Source of the DNA: Aculops lycopersici
Lineage: Eukaryota; Arthropoda; Arachnida; Trombidiformes; Eriophyidae
Direction: 5' to 3'
NCBI GenBank assembly: GCA_015350385.1
Contig: WNKI01000001.1
Span: forward strand, 4,907,026-4,971,025
Length of the DNA: 64,000 bases
The translations under genes were made by a program, and so were the position numbers. Below, one piece after another: positions 32,337 to 42,896 of the stretch (its first letter is position 1; the number at the start of each line of letters is the position of its first letter). The notes below the pieces were generated by a model, which worked only from the letters and a program-made list of their open reading frames with translations, was not told the DNA's origin and did no database searches.

Positions 32337-34052
32337 ATGCTGACCGACCACTTGTTGTATCTCTTGTCCATTACCTCAGTCACCTTTTGGGTCGTTATTT
32401 GGGTGATGCACGTTTGTGCTCTAACTAATGCCAAGATAAAACTAAACAAAACAAACAACTTTAGCAATCATCTAATGAAAAAAATTAATATCTATCAATC
32501 TAGCAACCAGCAAAAGGAGAGTAATAATCTACCAAACTATCAGCTTGCCAATACCAAATGCAATCTAGTAGAACAACCATCAGCAAATAATCAGAACAAT
32601 CCTGAAACTGATGTCAAGGGACGAGAGTATAGCGACGCTTACGACAGGAACAATCTCACAAACAACAACCAACACCACCAACTCAACAAGTGCCCCAATC
32701 TTCTTGAAAAGGGAGAAAAAGGAGAGGGTGAAGGGAGGCAGTTGCAGAAAATTTTACCTGAACGGCAACAGGAAATCTCAAGTCAATCTGAACTTGAACA
32801 ACAAATTTTAAATCTCAAGTTGATCCAAGAAGATGACAACAAAACTAACTACAATGACAGCAGTACCAAAACTACCATCTCACCATCCCCTCAATTGAAG
32901 CCGTCGCTATACGTCAGCTTACCATTGCCCGGTGTGTCAATCATTAAACCACTTGTTGGAGTTGACGAAAACTTATACTCAAATTTAGAAACATTTTTTC
33001 ATTTAGATTATCCACAATACGAATTATTATTTTGTGTTCAGGATCCATATGATGAGGCCATATTAGTTGTTGAAAGGCTATTGAAATTATTCCCTCACGT
33101 AGATGCAAAATTATTCATTGGGGGCGCGCGTGTTGGGGTAAACCCAAAAATAAACAACATGCAACCAGCTTATGAAGCTAGTAAATATGAACTATTGCTT
33201 ATTTCAGATAGTGGCATCTCCATGAAACCAGATACCTTATTAGATATGGTTGATCATATGACATATGATACTGCCTTAGTTCATCAAATGCCCTTTGTCT
33301 ATGACATCAATAAGCAAGATTTTCAATCAATCGTCGAAAGGGTTTATTTTGGCACTGCGCATGCTAGGGCCTATCTAACGGCGGACTTGCTGAATATCAA
33401 TTGTCCAACTGGAATGTCTGCCTTGATGAGAAAGAGTTTATTGGATGAAGTTGGTGGCATTAAAGCATTTGGTCAGTACTTAGCAGAGGACTTCTTTTTC
33501 GCCAAATCCTTTACAGATCGTGGATGGAAAATTAGTATTAGCTCGCAGCCAGCACTTCAAAATTCAGCCAACTCAAGTGATACTCTAACAACATTGAATA
33601 GTAGAATACAACGATGGATTAAATTGAGGCTTGCAATGGTACCCCAATGGACTTTATTAGAACCGTTCTCTGAATGCATGCTACTCGGAGTCCTGGGTGC
33701 CATATCAATCAGTTTCCTATGGGCCATAAATCCATTAATCATATTTATTTGCCATATACTCATATGGTTTTCTCTAGATTACAAGCTATTTTGCACCATT
33801 CAAGACGGTCCATTGACCTGCAGCAAGGTTGATTTTACTCTAGCTTGGCTAGTTAGAGAGAGCACTGCCTTGCTTATATATCTTCGGGCGTTAGCTAATC
33901 CCAAGGTGACATGGAGATCGAGGAAGTTTAGACTCAAGTGGGGCGGTTACGCTGAGGAGATCACCAAGCCAGACGGGGATGGCAAATCAACTAGCAACAA
34001 TGATCTGACAGCTCCACCTCAAGCCAGCAAGACAAATCACTTGAGCCGGTGA
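32337..34052 (+). CDS. UGCG: Ceramide glucosyltransferase with long N-terminal insertion
   Basis: 571 residues, single exon. An N-terminal membrane segment (residues about 5-30) is followed by about 150 residues of Asn/Gln-rich sequence, then a GT21 catalytic domain from about residue 188: PGVSIIKPLVGVD, the D1 motif in CVQDPYDEA, ISDSGI, AEDFFFAKSFTDRGW, and the (Q/R)xxRW motif as RIQRW. Two C-terminal membrane segments follow, ending with GGYAEEI as in animal UGCG. The enzyme transfers glucose from UDP-glucose to ceramide on the cytosolic face of the Golgi, the first step of glycosphingolipid synthesis. Human UGCG has only about 15 residues between the anchor and PGVSLLKP, so the insertion (about residues 40-188) is unusual; all catalytic motifs are intact. 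QSOX follows on the same strand 235 bases later. Confidence 0.95.
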   Translation: MLTDHLLYLLSITSVTFWVVIWVMHVCALTNAKIKLNKTNNFSNHLMKKINIYQSSNQQKESNNLPNYQLANTKCNLVEQPSANNQNNPETDVKGREYSDAYDRNNLTNNNQHHQLNKCPNLLEKGEKGEGEGRQLQKILPERQQEISSQSELEQQILNLKLIQEDDNKTNYNDSSTKTTISPSPQLKPSLYVSLPLPGVSIIKPLVGVDENLYSNLETFFHLDYPQYELLFCVQDPYDEAILVVERLLKLFPHVDAKLFIGGARVGVNPKINNMQPAYEASKYELLLISDSGISMKPDTLLDMVDHMTYDTALVHQMPFVYDINKQDFQSIVERVYFGTAHARAYLTADLLNINCPTGMSALMRKSLLDEVGGIKAFGQYLAEDFFFAKSFTDRGWKISISSQPALQNSANSSDTLTTLNSRIQRWIKLRLAMVPQWTLLEPFSECMLLGVLGAISISFLWAINPLIIFICHILIWFSLDYKLFCTIQDGPLTCSKVDFTLAWLVRESTALLIYLRALANPKVTWRSRKFRLKWGGYAEEITKPDGDGKSTSNNDLTAPPQASKTNHLSR

Positions 34053-34286
34053 GAGTGGCCCCAATGGATATCAAGAGTTGAGTCAGATTTGTGCACAGCA
34101 CGACCAACCACTTCTGGCGTTATATCGTGTTACTCTTCTTGATTCAAATTTAGGCCAACTCTCTATTGATTGTTATACTTAATGTTGCATCTTGTTATCT
34201 ATTATACAAAGCTGAGCAATAATTGAGCAACAGAATCAACAGAGATTCAAGGGCAGGGGCAAGTATCACCATTCCGTCCGCTGAAA

Positions 34287-37202
34287 ATGCGGCCAAAATC
34301 AGCTTCCGTCATGCTCAAACCAAGTCCCAACCTGAAAGCACTACTATTATTACTACCATCATTACTATTTCTATTCAGCTACCAATCTGGATCTCAATAT
34401 GCCTCGGCAAATCAGTCACAAGTTGCCGCTGTTCCTCAAGCAAACACTCAGTTATTGCAACCACCGAATCATTCGAATCTCATTATCCCTACCTCAAATG
34501 TTCCTCAATCGATTGCCGTCAATCCCCTACTACAAGCCACCCTGGGTATCCCGCCAAATTTTGTTCCCAATGACCGACCAATCATTGGCCAAACAGCCAG
34601 GCCACAGCCGCCTCAGCCAAGGAGGCCGAAAGCAGTTGACTTAAAGCCAACGGCAAGTCCTAGCTACCAGAATGAAGATCCAATCATTTATGTGGATTAT
34701 GCATCGATCAACGATGAAGTTTTACGCAAGCCAACTGCAAATTTTGTCTACTTTAATGCAAATTTCAACAGTTGTCGAAATTGTCACAAATTTTTCAGTA
34801 ACTGGAAGGATCTAGCCGTCGACATTAGATGGTGGCGCCAGGTGATCAGATTGTTTGCAATCAATTGTAGCGACGAGGACAATATTGACACCTGTCGCAA
34901 AGCTGGAGTTACTCAGTTTCCTCAGGTGAAATACTACTGGATTATGAGTAATGACTTGGATCAAGATGGCCAGAGGTTAAGGATACTGGGCAAGTCAGTT
35001 CACGCTATGCGCCACTTGATAATGGACAAAGTTTTAGAAAGTTATGCAGAGCATAATAAAATGTTGGCGCAGAAAACAAAGCTACAATCGCATGGCGGTG
35101 CAGCTGGTCTTGTGGCCGGCGGTGCTGGTGGAAATCCTTTATTGTCTCTGATGGGTCCCCTGATGAGTTTGATGGGCGGCTCGAGTGGTGGTGGTGCCAG
35201 TGCAACAGGTAGCAATCCGCTCTCGGCAATTATGAGCTTGATCTCAGGCAACAAGAGTGGTGGCACTAATTCAGTTGCAGGATTTGGTGGTCTCATTAGC
35301 AGTCTCGGCGGAATGCAAGGTGTAACTCAACTAATTAATACCTTGACGAGCGCAACCTCCATGCGTCATCAAATGAGCGTTCAAGCTCTACCTCGTAACT
35401 GGCCAGAGTTTGAACAAATTGAAGTGAGTGATACACAGCAACTACTTGATATGCTGCCACTTGATCCAAATAAGAATATTGGCGCTCTACTTATAATGGA
35501 AACTCAGGAGTTCCTTTACATTGGACCAGAGGTTATGTTAGATTTGAATCCATATAGCAACCAAACTTATATTGCTCGAGTTCGAGATGATCGAGGCCAG
35601 ATGAGTAAGAATCTCACGAAGAGGGACGACATACAAGCTCCGGCCTTGATTTATATAACAGAAACTCGACAACCAAAACTAATACTGACAGCTAGCAAGT
35701 ATACAAACGACGAGGATTTGCGGCGAGCGTTCGTTAGGGCTTTTGAGAGGAGGCAAGTCAAGTATCCGGTGAAGAGAGTTTGGTCGATGCAAACAAATGC
35801 CAACCAGATTGCAGCTCGAACGGGTGGGAATTCGACTGAAAGTCAGGAGAATGAGGAGATACTAAGCAAATTAAACAATGTTTACATGGACGATCTAACG
35901 AATGCCTTGAGGTCGAGTTTGATGGAACAGGTGTTTCGTCATCCAGATTTGAGTGACGATCAATACAACGCGCTGGTGAAATATGTCTACACGCTTATCA
36001 ACTACTTCCCGTTCCATAGCGACGAGCAACTAAAGTTTTTCAAGCGTTTACATGGTTGGCTTCAGAATCAGGTATCCCCAATGGACGTCGGCGAGTACAA
36101 GAAACAATTTCATGATATTGAAGATGTAATGCCTAAACGAGAGTGGATTGCTTGCAAGTCAATGAGCAACTCCAAGGCAATTCCCACTCGCAATCGGAGG
36201 CCGGGTTTATTTGAGAACCCGGCGCAGTTTGGGAAGGCTGTCTCAAATATAACTCGCATGCTTCGTAATCACCAGCAACAGGCGAGCAAATTGAAGAATC
36301 TATTCAATGTGTTCACCTCAAATTTGAGCCAAAACCAGAAGCTTGGCGCCAAGAGTTCGGCACAAAATTCTCTCAAGACAACAATTGATTCTAACAACTC
36401 AACCTCCAGCCAACAGCAAGCAACCAGCACAACAAAGGCACCAAGCAGTTCAACAAAATCCGAATCGTCGTCTTCGTCAACAGGTGGCGATGAGTCGCCC
36501 ATTGAACGAATCATCAAAAGTCTCACAAGTGGATCTTTGGGCTCCGATTCCTCCATATTGAAACTAATCTCAACTGCACTCACGGGAACCTCGTCCGGCG
36601 ACTCAACCAAAACTGGCAAGTCAAAGTTTGCTCGCGAATACCCATGTGGCGCCTGGAAGTTGGCCCATGTTATGGTTGTGAGCGAGTATGTCAAGGATTC
36701 GCCCAGAAAGGATGTGAAACATATTGTTTTGCATAGTATGTATCAGTATATGCTTCACTTTTACGCCTGTTCCACTTGTGGGAATCGCGTTAGTGATGTC
36801 AGTGGCGAGTTTAAGATTCATCTCGACCAGAATCTTCTCGACCAGAGTGATTCGGTGATGCTCGTTTGGAAGTTCCACAATAGAGTAAACAAACGGCTCG
36901 AGAGCGAGTGGCGCCCTGGATCGCCCGTTAAGTTGCAATTTCCAAGCGAGAGTTTGTGTCCAAAATGTCGCCTTGCCAGGACTCAAAATGATCTAGGCTC
37001 AACACCGAATTGGCTGGAGAAACAAGTTTTAAACTTTCTAGTCCACCACTACAGGCCACAAAGTTTGATTGTCGGTTCAAATGCCGCAAGTGACTCGTCG
37101 GCAACATCAATACTGGCACTCATTTGGCAAGATCCAACGCAATCACTCATTCTCGTCGCTTGCCTACTGTTATCTAGATTTATAATTTCACATCATTCAT
37201 AA
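34287..37202 (+). CDS. QSOX: Quiescin sulfhydryl oxidase
   Basis: 971 residues, single exon. Signal peptide at about 15-42 (LLLLLPSLLFLFSYQ). Thioredoxin-like domain with redox pair CRNC near residue 163 (usually CGHC) and PQVKYY cis-Pro motif; a second redox-silent thioredoxin-like region at about 375-500; a helix-rich region at about 535-650; an ERV/ALR domain from about 784 with YPCGAW, the proximal pair CSTC near 828, the FAD-binding HNRVN, and the final CPKC near 891. A C-terminal hydrophobic segment (about 945-968) suggests Golgi or surface anchoring, as in long QSOX1. QSOX uses FAD and oxygen to form disulfides in secreted proteins. Gly/Ser-rich (about 265-350) and Ser/Thr/Gln-rich (about 690-770) insertions explain the extra length. 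Confidence 0.95.
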   Translation: MRPKSASVMLKPSPNLKALLLLLPSLLFLFSYQSGSQYASANQSQVAAVPQANTQLLQPPNHSNLIIPTSNVPQSIAVNPLLQATLGIPPNFVPNDRPIIGQTARPQPPQPRRPKAVDLKPTASPSYQNEDPIIYVDYASINDEVLRKPTANFVYFNANFNSCRNCHKFFSNWKDLAVDIRWWRQVIRLFAINCSDEDNIDTCRKAGVTQFPQVKYYWIMSNDLDQDGQRLRILGKSVHAMRHLIMDKVLESYAEHNKMLAQKTKLQSHGGAAGLVAGGAGGNPLLSLMGPLMSLMGGSSGGGASATGSNPLSAIMSLISGNKSGGTNSVAGFGGLISSLGGMQGVTQLINTLTSATSMRHQMSVQALPRNWPEFEQIEVSDTQQLLDMLPLDPNKNIGALLIMETQEFLYIGPEVMLDLNPYSNQTYIARVRDDRGQMSKNLTKRDDIQAPALIYITETRQPKLILTASKYTNDEDLRRAFVRAFERRQVKYPVKRVWSMQTNANQIAARTGGNSTESQENEEILSKLNNVYMDDLTNALRSSLMEQVFRHPDLSDDQYNALVKYVYTLINYFPFHSDEQLKFFKRLHGWLQNQVSPMDVGEYKKQFHDIEDVMPKREWIACKSMSNSKAIPTRNRRPGLFENPAQFGKAVSNITRMLRNHQQQASKLKNLFNVFTSNLSQNQKLGAKSSAQNSLKTTIDSNNSTSSQQQATSTTKAPSSSTKSESSSSSTGGDESPIERIIKSLTSGSLGSDSSILKLISTALTGTSSGDSTKTGKSKFAREYPCGAWKLAHVMVVSEYVKDSPRKDVKHIVLHSMYQYMLHFYACSTCGNRVSDVSGEFKIHLDQNLLDQSDSVMLVWKFHNRVNKRLESEWRPGSPVKLQFPSESLCPKCRLARTQNDLGSTPNWLEKQVLNFLVHHYRPQSLIVGSNAASDSSATSILALIWQDPTQSLILVACLLLSRFIISHHS

Positions 37203-37840
37203 CAACAACAACAAAACTTAATGACTGACAGCTAGCCGGTCGATAGATTTGATCAGACAGCGAGCTGAAGTTGAGATTGAAAGTGAGAGAGAAGATGGTA
37301 AATCAGATAAAACCTATTGATTATTTTTTACTATTTTTCGTCATCATTATCACAAACAAAGATGATCGCGTAATTACAAAAAGGCACCCTCTAATATATT
37401 TATATGTTTCTCACATTATTGTCATCATGATTAAAAATCAATACAAATTCTTATGGCAATCGATGAAAGCAAATATTGCGGCGTATCATCGGCCGCAATG
37501 TTCATCAACTTGGCCATCGATAGACGTGCCTCTACCGATTTATCTATCAATCGACCTAACCTCTAAGCGCAACGACAATCGAACGACGGAGGAGAGATAT
37601 TAGTTTTCTCATAACTGTTAGCTAAATGTTGAATCGCCTTGACGACTCAATCTTTTTTCTGTCTATTGAAAAAATCTATCTGCCTGCAATAATCTGCCTC
37701 ATAATGTCCATGTCATAGTTTGGTCTATTTTTATCCGATTCATAGCATACACTCTCCCTCATTACGAAACCCGCATAAATCCACGATCCTGTCATGATTT
37801 TACGAATGATTGTAGAATATATCACATTGAAAGGGTTAAA
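37203..37840. other. Intergenic after QSOX
   Basis: AT-rich 3' flank of QSOX and upstream region of the 37841 gene. A 110-codon frame at 37271 has no recognisable features. No clear TATA box at a useful distance from 37841. Confidence 0.45.
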
Positions 37841-38521
37841 ATGAAGCTCATTATAACTATATTGGTTGCAATAAACCTGTCAACAGGTGTGATCTCAGCA
37901 GCACAACTTCCGCTTGACGAGCTTAGGAGTATGTTGGGTCAAAAAGCGGATCCAGTGGCCATTGATGTTGGCGCCAAGTTGGTTGATGGAATCTTCAAAG
38001 CGTGTGGTGGTCATGAAGCAGCTGAGTTCGCCGAATTGTTGGTGGACAAATCGTCGGTTGTCTCAAAGTGCGCAGTCAATCAGTTCAACAAGGGAGGTGG
38101 TGTTTTGTTGAGCGCCACCACTGCAGCCGGCCAGGCATCAGATCAAAAGGATTATCTTGAGTCTTTGAGTGGTAACAACAATCAGATCATCGATAGTCAG
38201 GTGGCTAAGGCCAAGAGCGAGTGTCAGAAGCTTGTGGATACGCTAGATCCAATGAGCGAGGATTTAAAGAGAGAAAACAATCACATGGCTTGGGTTTTAC
38301 TGACAACATGTGAGACTTTTGTGCAAAACAAGATTGACGCACTAACAATCAAAAAGCTAGGTATATATGCTAGAAATGAGGCTCACATTTTGTCTTCGAA
38401 CGACTGGCATGAGATCAAGGACAACGGAAGTGGCGGCATCAGTCTCAGCGATGCACTTGACAGTTACTTTGCAGGTAGCGGTATTGCCGAGGTTCGCGAG
38501 CAAGGGGAACAACAATCGTAG
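37841..38521 (+). CDS. Small secreted protein, unrecognised
   Basis: 226 residues, single exon, starting with a clear signal peptide (MKLIITILVAINLSTGVISA, cut expected near residue 20). The mature part is mostly predicted helix by eye, with four cysteines (contexts KACGG, SKCAV, SECQK, TTCET) that could make two disulfides, and no low-complexity runs apart from a polar tail. No membrane segment after the signal. I recognise no domain. It sits among housekeeping genes, between QSOX and AMP deaminase. A haemolymph, gut or salivary protein would fit, but this is only a guess from secretion. Confidence 0.8.
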   Translation: MKLIITILVAINLSTGVISAAQLPLDELRSMLGQKADPVAIDVGAKLVDGIFKACGGHEAAEFAELLVDKSSVVSKCAVNQFNKGGGVLLSATTAAGQASDQKDYLESLSGNNNQIIDSQVAKAKSECQKLVDTLDPMSEDLKRENNHMAWVLLTTCETFVQNKIDALTIKKLGIYARNEAHILSSNDWHEIKDNGSGGISLSDALDSYFAGSGIAEVREQGEQQS

Positions 38522-40130
38522 TAGCGGGTAATGTAGTTAAACGTATTTAGTTACCGAGTCCGTTCTATGAGCGGAATGCGCCATCTCCTCTGTTCCGTGG
38601 ATTATGTCATTCTGTTTCCCCTTGCACACTTTAACACTCTGTTCCTGTCATTGTTTTCATTTTTATTTTTATTGTTGCTTTCGTTGCCATCGTTGCACTT
38701 GAGGTCGACGGCCAGAGGCAACGATGATTCACCTAACAATCCACAACGCCACTTATTGACGATAGACCTGGCGGCACTTCAGGTCTTTGACAGCAAGTAA
38801 GAGGCGCGACAACAATCTAAGTCGACATTATGATGAGCTAACATATTGGTATTGGTTAAGTGCGTGCTCCTGTCATACTTTTGCAATTGATCAATTGAGT
38901 TAGCTCAAAGCGAAGGCAAAACGATAAGAGTCACTTGAATGGCCAATCAAGTGATGGCATTTCGTCGTTGATCGTGCCATCCGCTCGTTGGAATCTCTCA
39001 CGTAAAGTTATTTGCTCTATACCGTCGAGGCCTATGTATTGTTAATGTAAACTTTGCACTTCGTAGTCCAGTTAGAAGTGATATCGCTCTGTACTGACGG
39101 TATGCGTAACGCCACTTCAAGGGTTTCGACGAAGATGGACATTGTTCATCTCTCGCGAGTCTGGCTAGCTAGCTAGCCAGACGTACGGTAGTAGTGGCAA
39201 AACACCGCAAGTCCCGCTGGGTGGCCACGGGTGCCGACCCACACACAACAAAAGCGAGCGTCGCTTGAAGTCAATGGGGACTTTCGATGTCGAGTGGAGT
39301 CGACACATAAAGCAAGCAAAAAAAGCACACAGAGACTGCGTCAGAGCAAGCCCATAGCAAAATGCAATGCAACACTATTTAATGCATCGCAACTTGAGAT
39401 GTGTGAACGAACTGAAGGGGGAAAATAGAGCGAATGCATCGTAAAAATATATAGCTAATTCGCAAATGAGACTATCTCTCTCTGCAGCATGATAACATTA
39501 TTCCATTACTGTTATCATAGTTATTATAACTACTAGCTTGTAGACCATCATTATTGTCAGTTAAAGTGCTGTACAAAATTCATTGCTCTTGTTATTATTA
39601 TTATAGTTGTTGTTGTTGTTGTCATTGGCGCCGCTGTTGCTATTGCTTTTCCCCATCAACCAGCAATAGCAACACATCATATTGCCCGACGCATTCGTCT
39701 CCAGTTAGCCAGCCAGCCAGCTAGTCAGTCACTGGAAAGCAAGAGGCATGTGAACCACTAGTGTTACAATTTCATCCAAGCTACAGCCTCACAAGCCACA
39801 CGGCCGACGACAACTTAAAACCACGACCAAGAGCAAGTGTCAAAACTAAAAGTCTATGCTGAGAACCACAAACCATAGCGACCACGTCAACGAGAGCAGC
39901 GTGATCAAGAGAGAAAGAGAGGGTGAGACAGATAGAGAAAGAAAGATAACTAGAAACTAGCGCCACTTTCTCTTCTCGAGACTACGTTGACTTCGACGGC
40001 GACATAGCCGCGCTCCATCACCTAGCTGAAGCGACTACAACGGCGACTCAGAGAGAACGACGACAACCAAGAACAAATATTGTGTTTGCCTCTAGCGGCT
40101 CTAGCTCATTTCCATTCGGCCTCTCCGAAG
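38522..40130. other. Intergenic region upstream of AMP deaminase
   Basis: Contains a 24-base perfect palindrome (listed), a TATA-like TATATAG at about 39448-39454, and a short TTG repeat near 39607-39622. A 77-codon frame at 38567 with a hydrophobic stretch was judged unsupported. Confidence 0.45.
39159..39182. repeat. 24-base perfect palindrome
   Basis: GTCTGGCTAGC followed by TA and the mirror complement GCTAGCCAGAC gives an inverted repeat with no spacer, symmetrical over all 24 bases and broken at the next base on each side. It could bind a dimeric factor or form a cruciform; no known site was recognised. Confidence 0.85.
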
Positions 40131-42272
40131 ATGAACATCATGGAGGAGCACGAAGATTTACATCATGCGGCCAAGCATTTGACCAAGGCTTTAAAATTAC
40201 GCGAGAAATATATGGATAGGAGCTTGCAATCGTTTCCATCTGTAACCCGGCGTCATATCCATAGGAGACACTCGATTGTAGAGGACAAAAATATACCCAT
40301 CGAGACTGTGAACCACGAGATTGGACCACCGCAAAATAAGAACCCATGGCACCTAAAACATCAGCCTCTAGATACGGAGATGGAGTTGAAAATAATCAAG
40401 GGTATTATGCATGTTTACGAAAATGCAAACGAATTGGAGCAATCAAATCCAAGAAAATTCGACTATCCAACGGTGGGTGAGTTTATTGATGATGTTAAAT
40501 ATATGTGTTATATGATCACAGATGGGCCGTTGAAGTCCTTCTGCTATCGGCGCTTGTGTTATTTGTCCAGTAAATATCAACTCTATGCTCTATTGAATGA
40601 AATGCGAGAGTTGGCTGCCCAAAAGGCTGTATCCCATAGAGATTTCTATAATATCAGAAAGGTTGATACTCACGTTCATGCTGCTAGTTGCATGAACCAA
40701 AAGCACCTGCTTAGATTTATTAAAAAGACTCTGAAGGCCAGTAAGGATGATATTGTTTGCAAAGATTCGGAAGGCAAAACTATGACCCTAGAGGAAGTGT
40801 TCAAGTCGCTCAATATAAGCTCTTATGACTTGAGTGTTGACATGCTGGATGTTCATGCTGATAGGAATACATTTCATAGATTTGACAAGTTTAATGCAAA
40901 ATACAATCCAATTGGTGAAAGTAGATTGAGAGAGATCTTCCTAAAGACGGACAATTTCATTCAAGGTAGATATTTTGGTCAAATTCTCAAAGAGGTTCTA
41001 TATGATCTCGACGAGTCCAAGTATCAAAATGCTGAGCTACGTCTATCGATTTATGGCCGTAATCGGCATGAATGGGACAATCTAGCAAAATGGGCCATCA
41101 ACAACAACGTCTACTCAGACAATCTCCGCTGGTTGATCCAGATACCAAGAATTTATGATATTTACAAGACCAACAAGATGATCAGTAACTTTCAAGACAT
41201 CCTCAATAACATATTCTTACCATTATTCGAGGCCACCATTCGGCCAACCTCTCATCCAGAGCTCAATATTTGGCTCCAATACGTTAGTGGTTTTGATTCT
41301 GTCGATGATGAATCGAAGCATGAGAATCCAATGTTTGATCTGTTGACGCCAACACCAGATAATTGGCGCGACGAAGAGAATCCACCGTACAATTATTACC
41401 TCTATTATACCTACGCCAATATGACTATTCTAAATCAACTTCGTGCAGAGAGAGGAATGAACACATTTGTACTGAGGCCACATTGTGGCGAAGCTGGAAA
41501 TGTCCAACACTTGATTGGTGGCTTCTTGTTGAGCCAGAACATTAGTCATGGTTTGTTATTGAGAAAGGTTCCCGTTATGCAATATCTATATTACTTGGCT
41601 CAAATTGGCATCGCCATGTCGCCATTATCAAACAACTCACTTTTCTTAAACTATCATAGAAATCCGTTACCTGAATTCCTCTGTCGTGGCCTCATAGTGT
41701 CCCTGTCCACCGACGATCCACTACAGTTCCACTTCACCAAGGAGCCATTGATGGAAGAATATTCAATTGCTGCGCAGGTATGGAAATTATCTAGCTGTGA
41801 TATGTGCGAATTGGCACGTAATAGTGTCTTGATGTCCGATTTTCCACACGAGGTTAAGCAACACTTCATTGGAGCCAATTATATGCGCGAAGGAGTCATG
41901 AGCAATGATATCAAGCGGACCAATGTACCGGATATCCGCGTTGGTTATCGCTACGAGACACTCTGTGATGAGCTTAGGGGCTTAATACCTCAACATCCAC
42001 AACCGCCGGCAACGCAGCAACTGTCGCAGGCATCGACTCCATCTCAAAACCACCAGGTTGAGCAGCAAGAGGAATCAGATCGTCTACACGACCATCAACA
42101 ACAACAATCTACTCCATCAAAGTCTAAACAACAACAACAAACCATCTCTCCATTGGAGCACTCCGACGACTCATCTTTGTCTGAGATCTCGGCTGCTGTT
42201 GACTCGACATCAACTTCATCAACGCCTCACAAGGCCAATGGGGTTGAGAACGGACATCAATATCAATCATAA
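40131..42272 (+). CDS. AMPD: AMP deaminase
   Basis: 713 residues from the first in-frame ATG (40131); the open frame extends upstream only through a TTG. Single exon. Family motifs: HVHAASCMNQKHLLRF (zinc ligands, near residue 181), RPHCGEAGN, ISHGLLLRKVPV, AMSPLSNNSLFL, and the signature SLSTDDPLQFHFTKEPL near 525, followed by CELARNSVLMS. It converts AMP to IMP, balancing adenine nucleotides in the cytosol. The catalytic half is very close to human AMPD2. The N-terminus is short and the last about 90 residues are Gln/Ser-rich. No residue of the active site is missing. Confidence 0.96.
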   Translation: MNIMEEHEDLHHAAKHLTKALKLREKYMDRSLQSFPSVTRRHIHRRHSIVEDKNIPIETVNHEIGPPQNKNPWHLKHQPLDTEMELKIIKGIMHVYENANELEQSNPRKFDYPTVGEFIDDVKYMCYMITDGPLKSFCYRRLCYLSSKYQLYALLNEMRELAAQKAVSHRDFYNIRKVDTHVHAASCMNQKHLLRFIKKTLKASKDDIVCKDSEGKTMTLEEVFKSLNISSYDLSVDMLDVHADRNTFHRFDKFNAKYNPIGESRLREIFLKTDNFIQGRYFGQILKEVLYDLDESKYQNAELRLSIYGRNRHEWDNLAKWAINNNVYSDNLRWLIQIPRIYDIYKTNKMISNFQDILNNIFLPLFEATIRPTSHPELNIWLQYVSGFDSVDDESKHENPMFDLLTPTPDNWRDEENPPYNYYLYYTYANMTILNQLRAERGMNTFVLRPHCGEAGNVQHLIGGFLLSQNISHGLLLRKVPVMQYLYYLAQIGIAMSPLSNNSLFLNYHRNPLPEFLCRGLIVSLSTDDPLQFHFTKEPLMEEYSIAAQVWKLSSCDMCELARNSVLMSDFPHEVKQHFIGANYMREGVMSNDIKRTNVPDIRVGYRYETLCDELRGLIPQHPQPPATQQLSQASTPSQNHQVEQQEESDRLHDHQQQQSTPSKSKQQQQTISPLEHSDDSSLSEISAAVDSTSTSSTPHKANGVENGHQYQS

Positions 42273-42896
42273 TCATCATTGGACTTGTAAGTCTTAACTC
42301 TAAGCTGTTTAGATAATTTTTGTGGCATTCGTCTCAGTAGGCTTAACAACTACCTAGCCATAGATTCTAGAGTAGTATCATGTTACTTCCACTAGTTGGA
42401 TGAGTGAGTGCCAAGTCAGTGAATGAGCCAAACTGCTGCTTCTGACGCCGTCGCCATATTAAAGGTTAATTTGTCTCAACAGGGATAGTAGTCGCATTTA
42501 TTTTGATTTTTTTTTTGTTGTTTTTGTCTCTATAAGAGCTAGTAAGTATGACGTCTTTCCAAGTAACCAACTCAGTTTTTTCTAGGCTCACTTCGAGCTT
42601 GAGTTGGCCTCAAAATCATGTCATGATCGGTGCTAAGCGCCAAGAAGCTACTGGAATCATCTAGCCACAGGTAGGCCGACCTCTTGTAGATAGCCGGGTT
42701 TTAACGGAATGATTCACCTTGCTTAGATTCCAGAGCAAATACGTGTGTTGAAATTGAATTTTTGACAATTGAATCACAACAACAAGAGCCACTTGCTATA
42801 TAGTTAAATACTTGCGCTTGCAATCATCCCAGATTCATTTATTAAGAGCATTCTCTTTAGAACGAAAAACCATTACATACAATTTGAACTAACACA
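42273..42896. other. Intergenic between AMPD and the 42897 gene
   Basis: Contains a T-rich tract near 42500-42530 and the TATA element of the next gene. No gene seen. Confidence 0.5.
42797..42803 (+). promoter_or_regulatory. TATA box of the 42897 gene
   Basis: TATATAG (followed by TTAAATA) lies 94 bases before the ATG, allowing a transcription start near 42828 and a leader of about 65-70 bases. Confidence 0.55.

Noticed and set aside
38567..38800. 77-codon frame with a strongly hydrophobic N-terminal part downstream of the 37841 gene
   Set aside because: The hydrophobic part comes from a T-rich tract (TTTTCATTTTTATTTTTATTG type); no cleavage-site context, repeat or known peptide motif.
40080..40130. 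AMP deaminase start at 40080 and astacin start at 45197
   Set aside because: Both are TTG codons. The first in-frame ATGs (40131 and 45167) were used instead; likewise 28471 for SCCPDH and 48049 for the coiled-coil protein.
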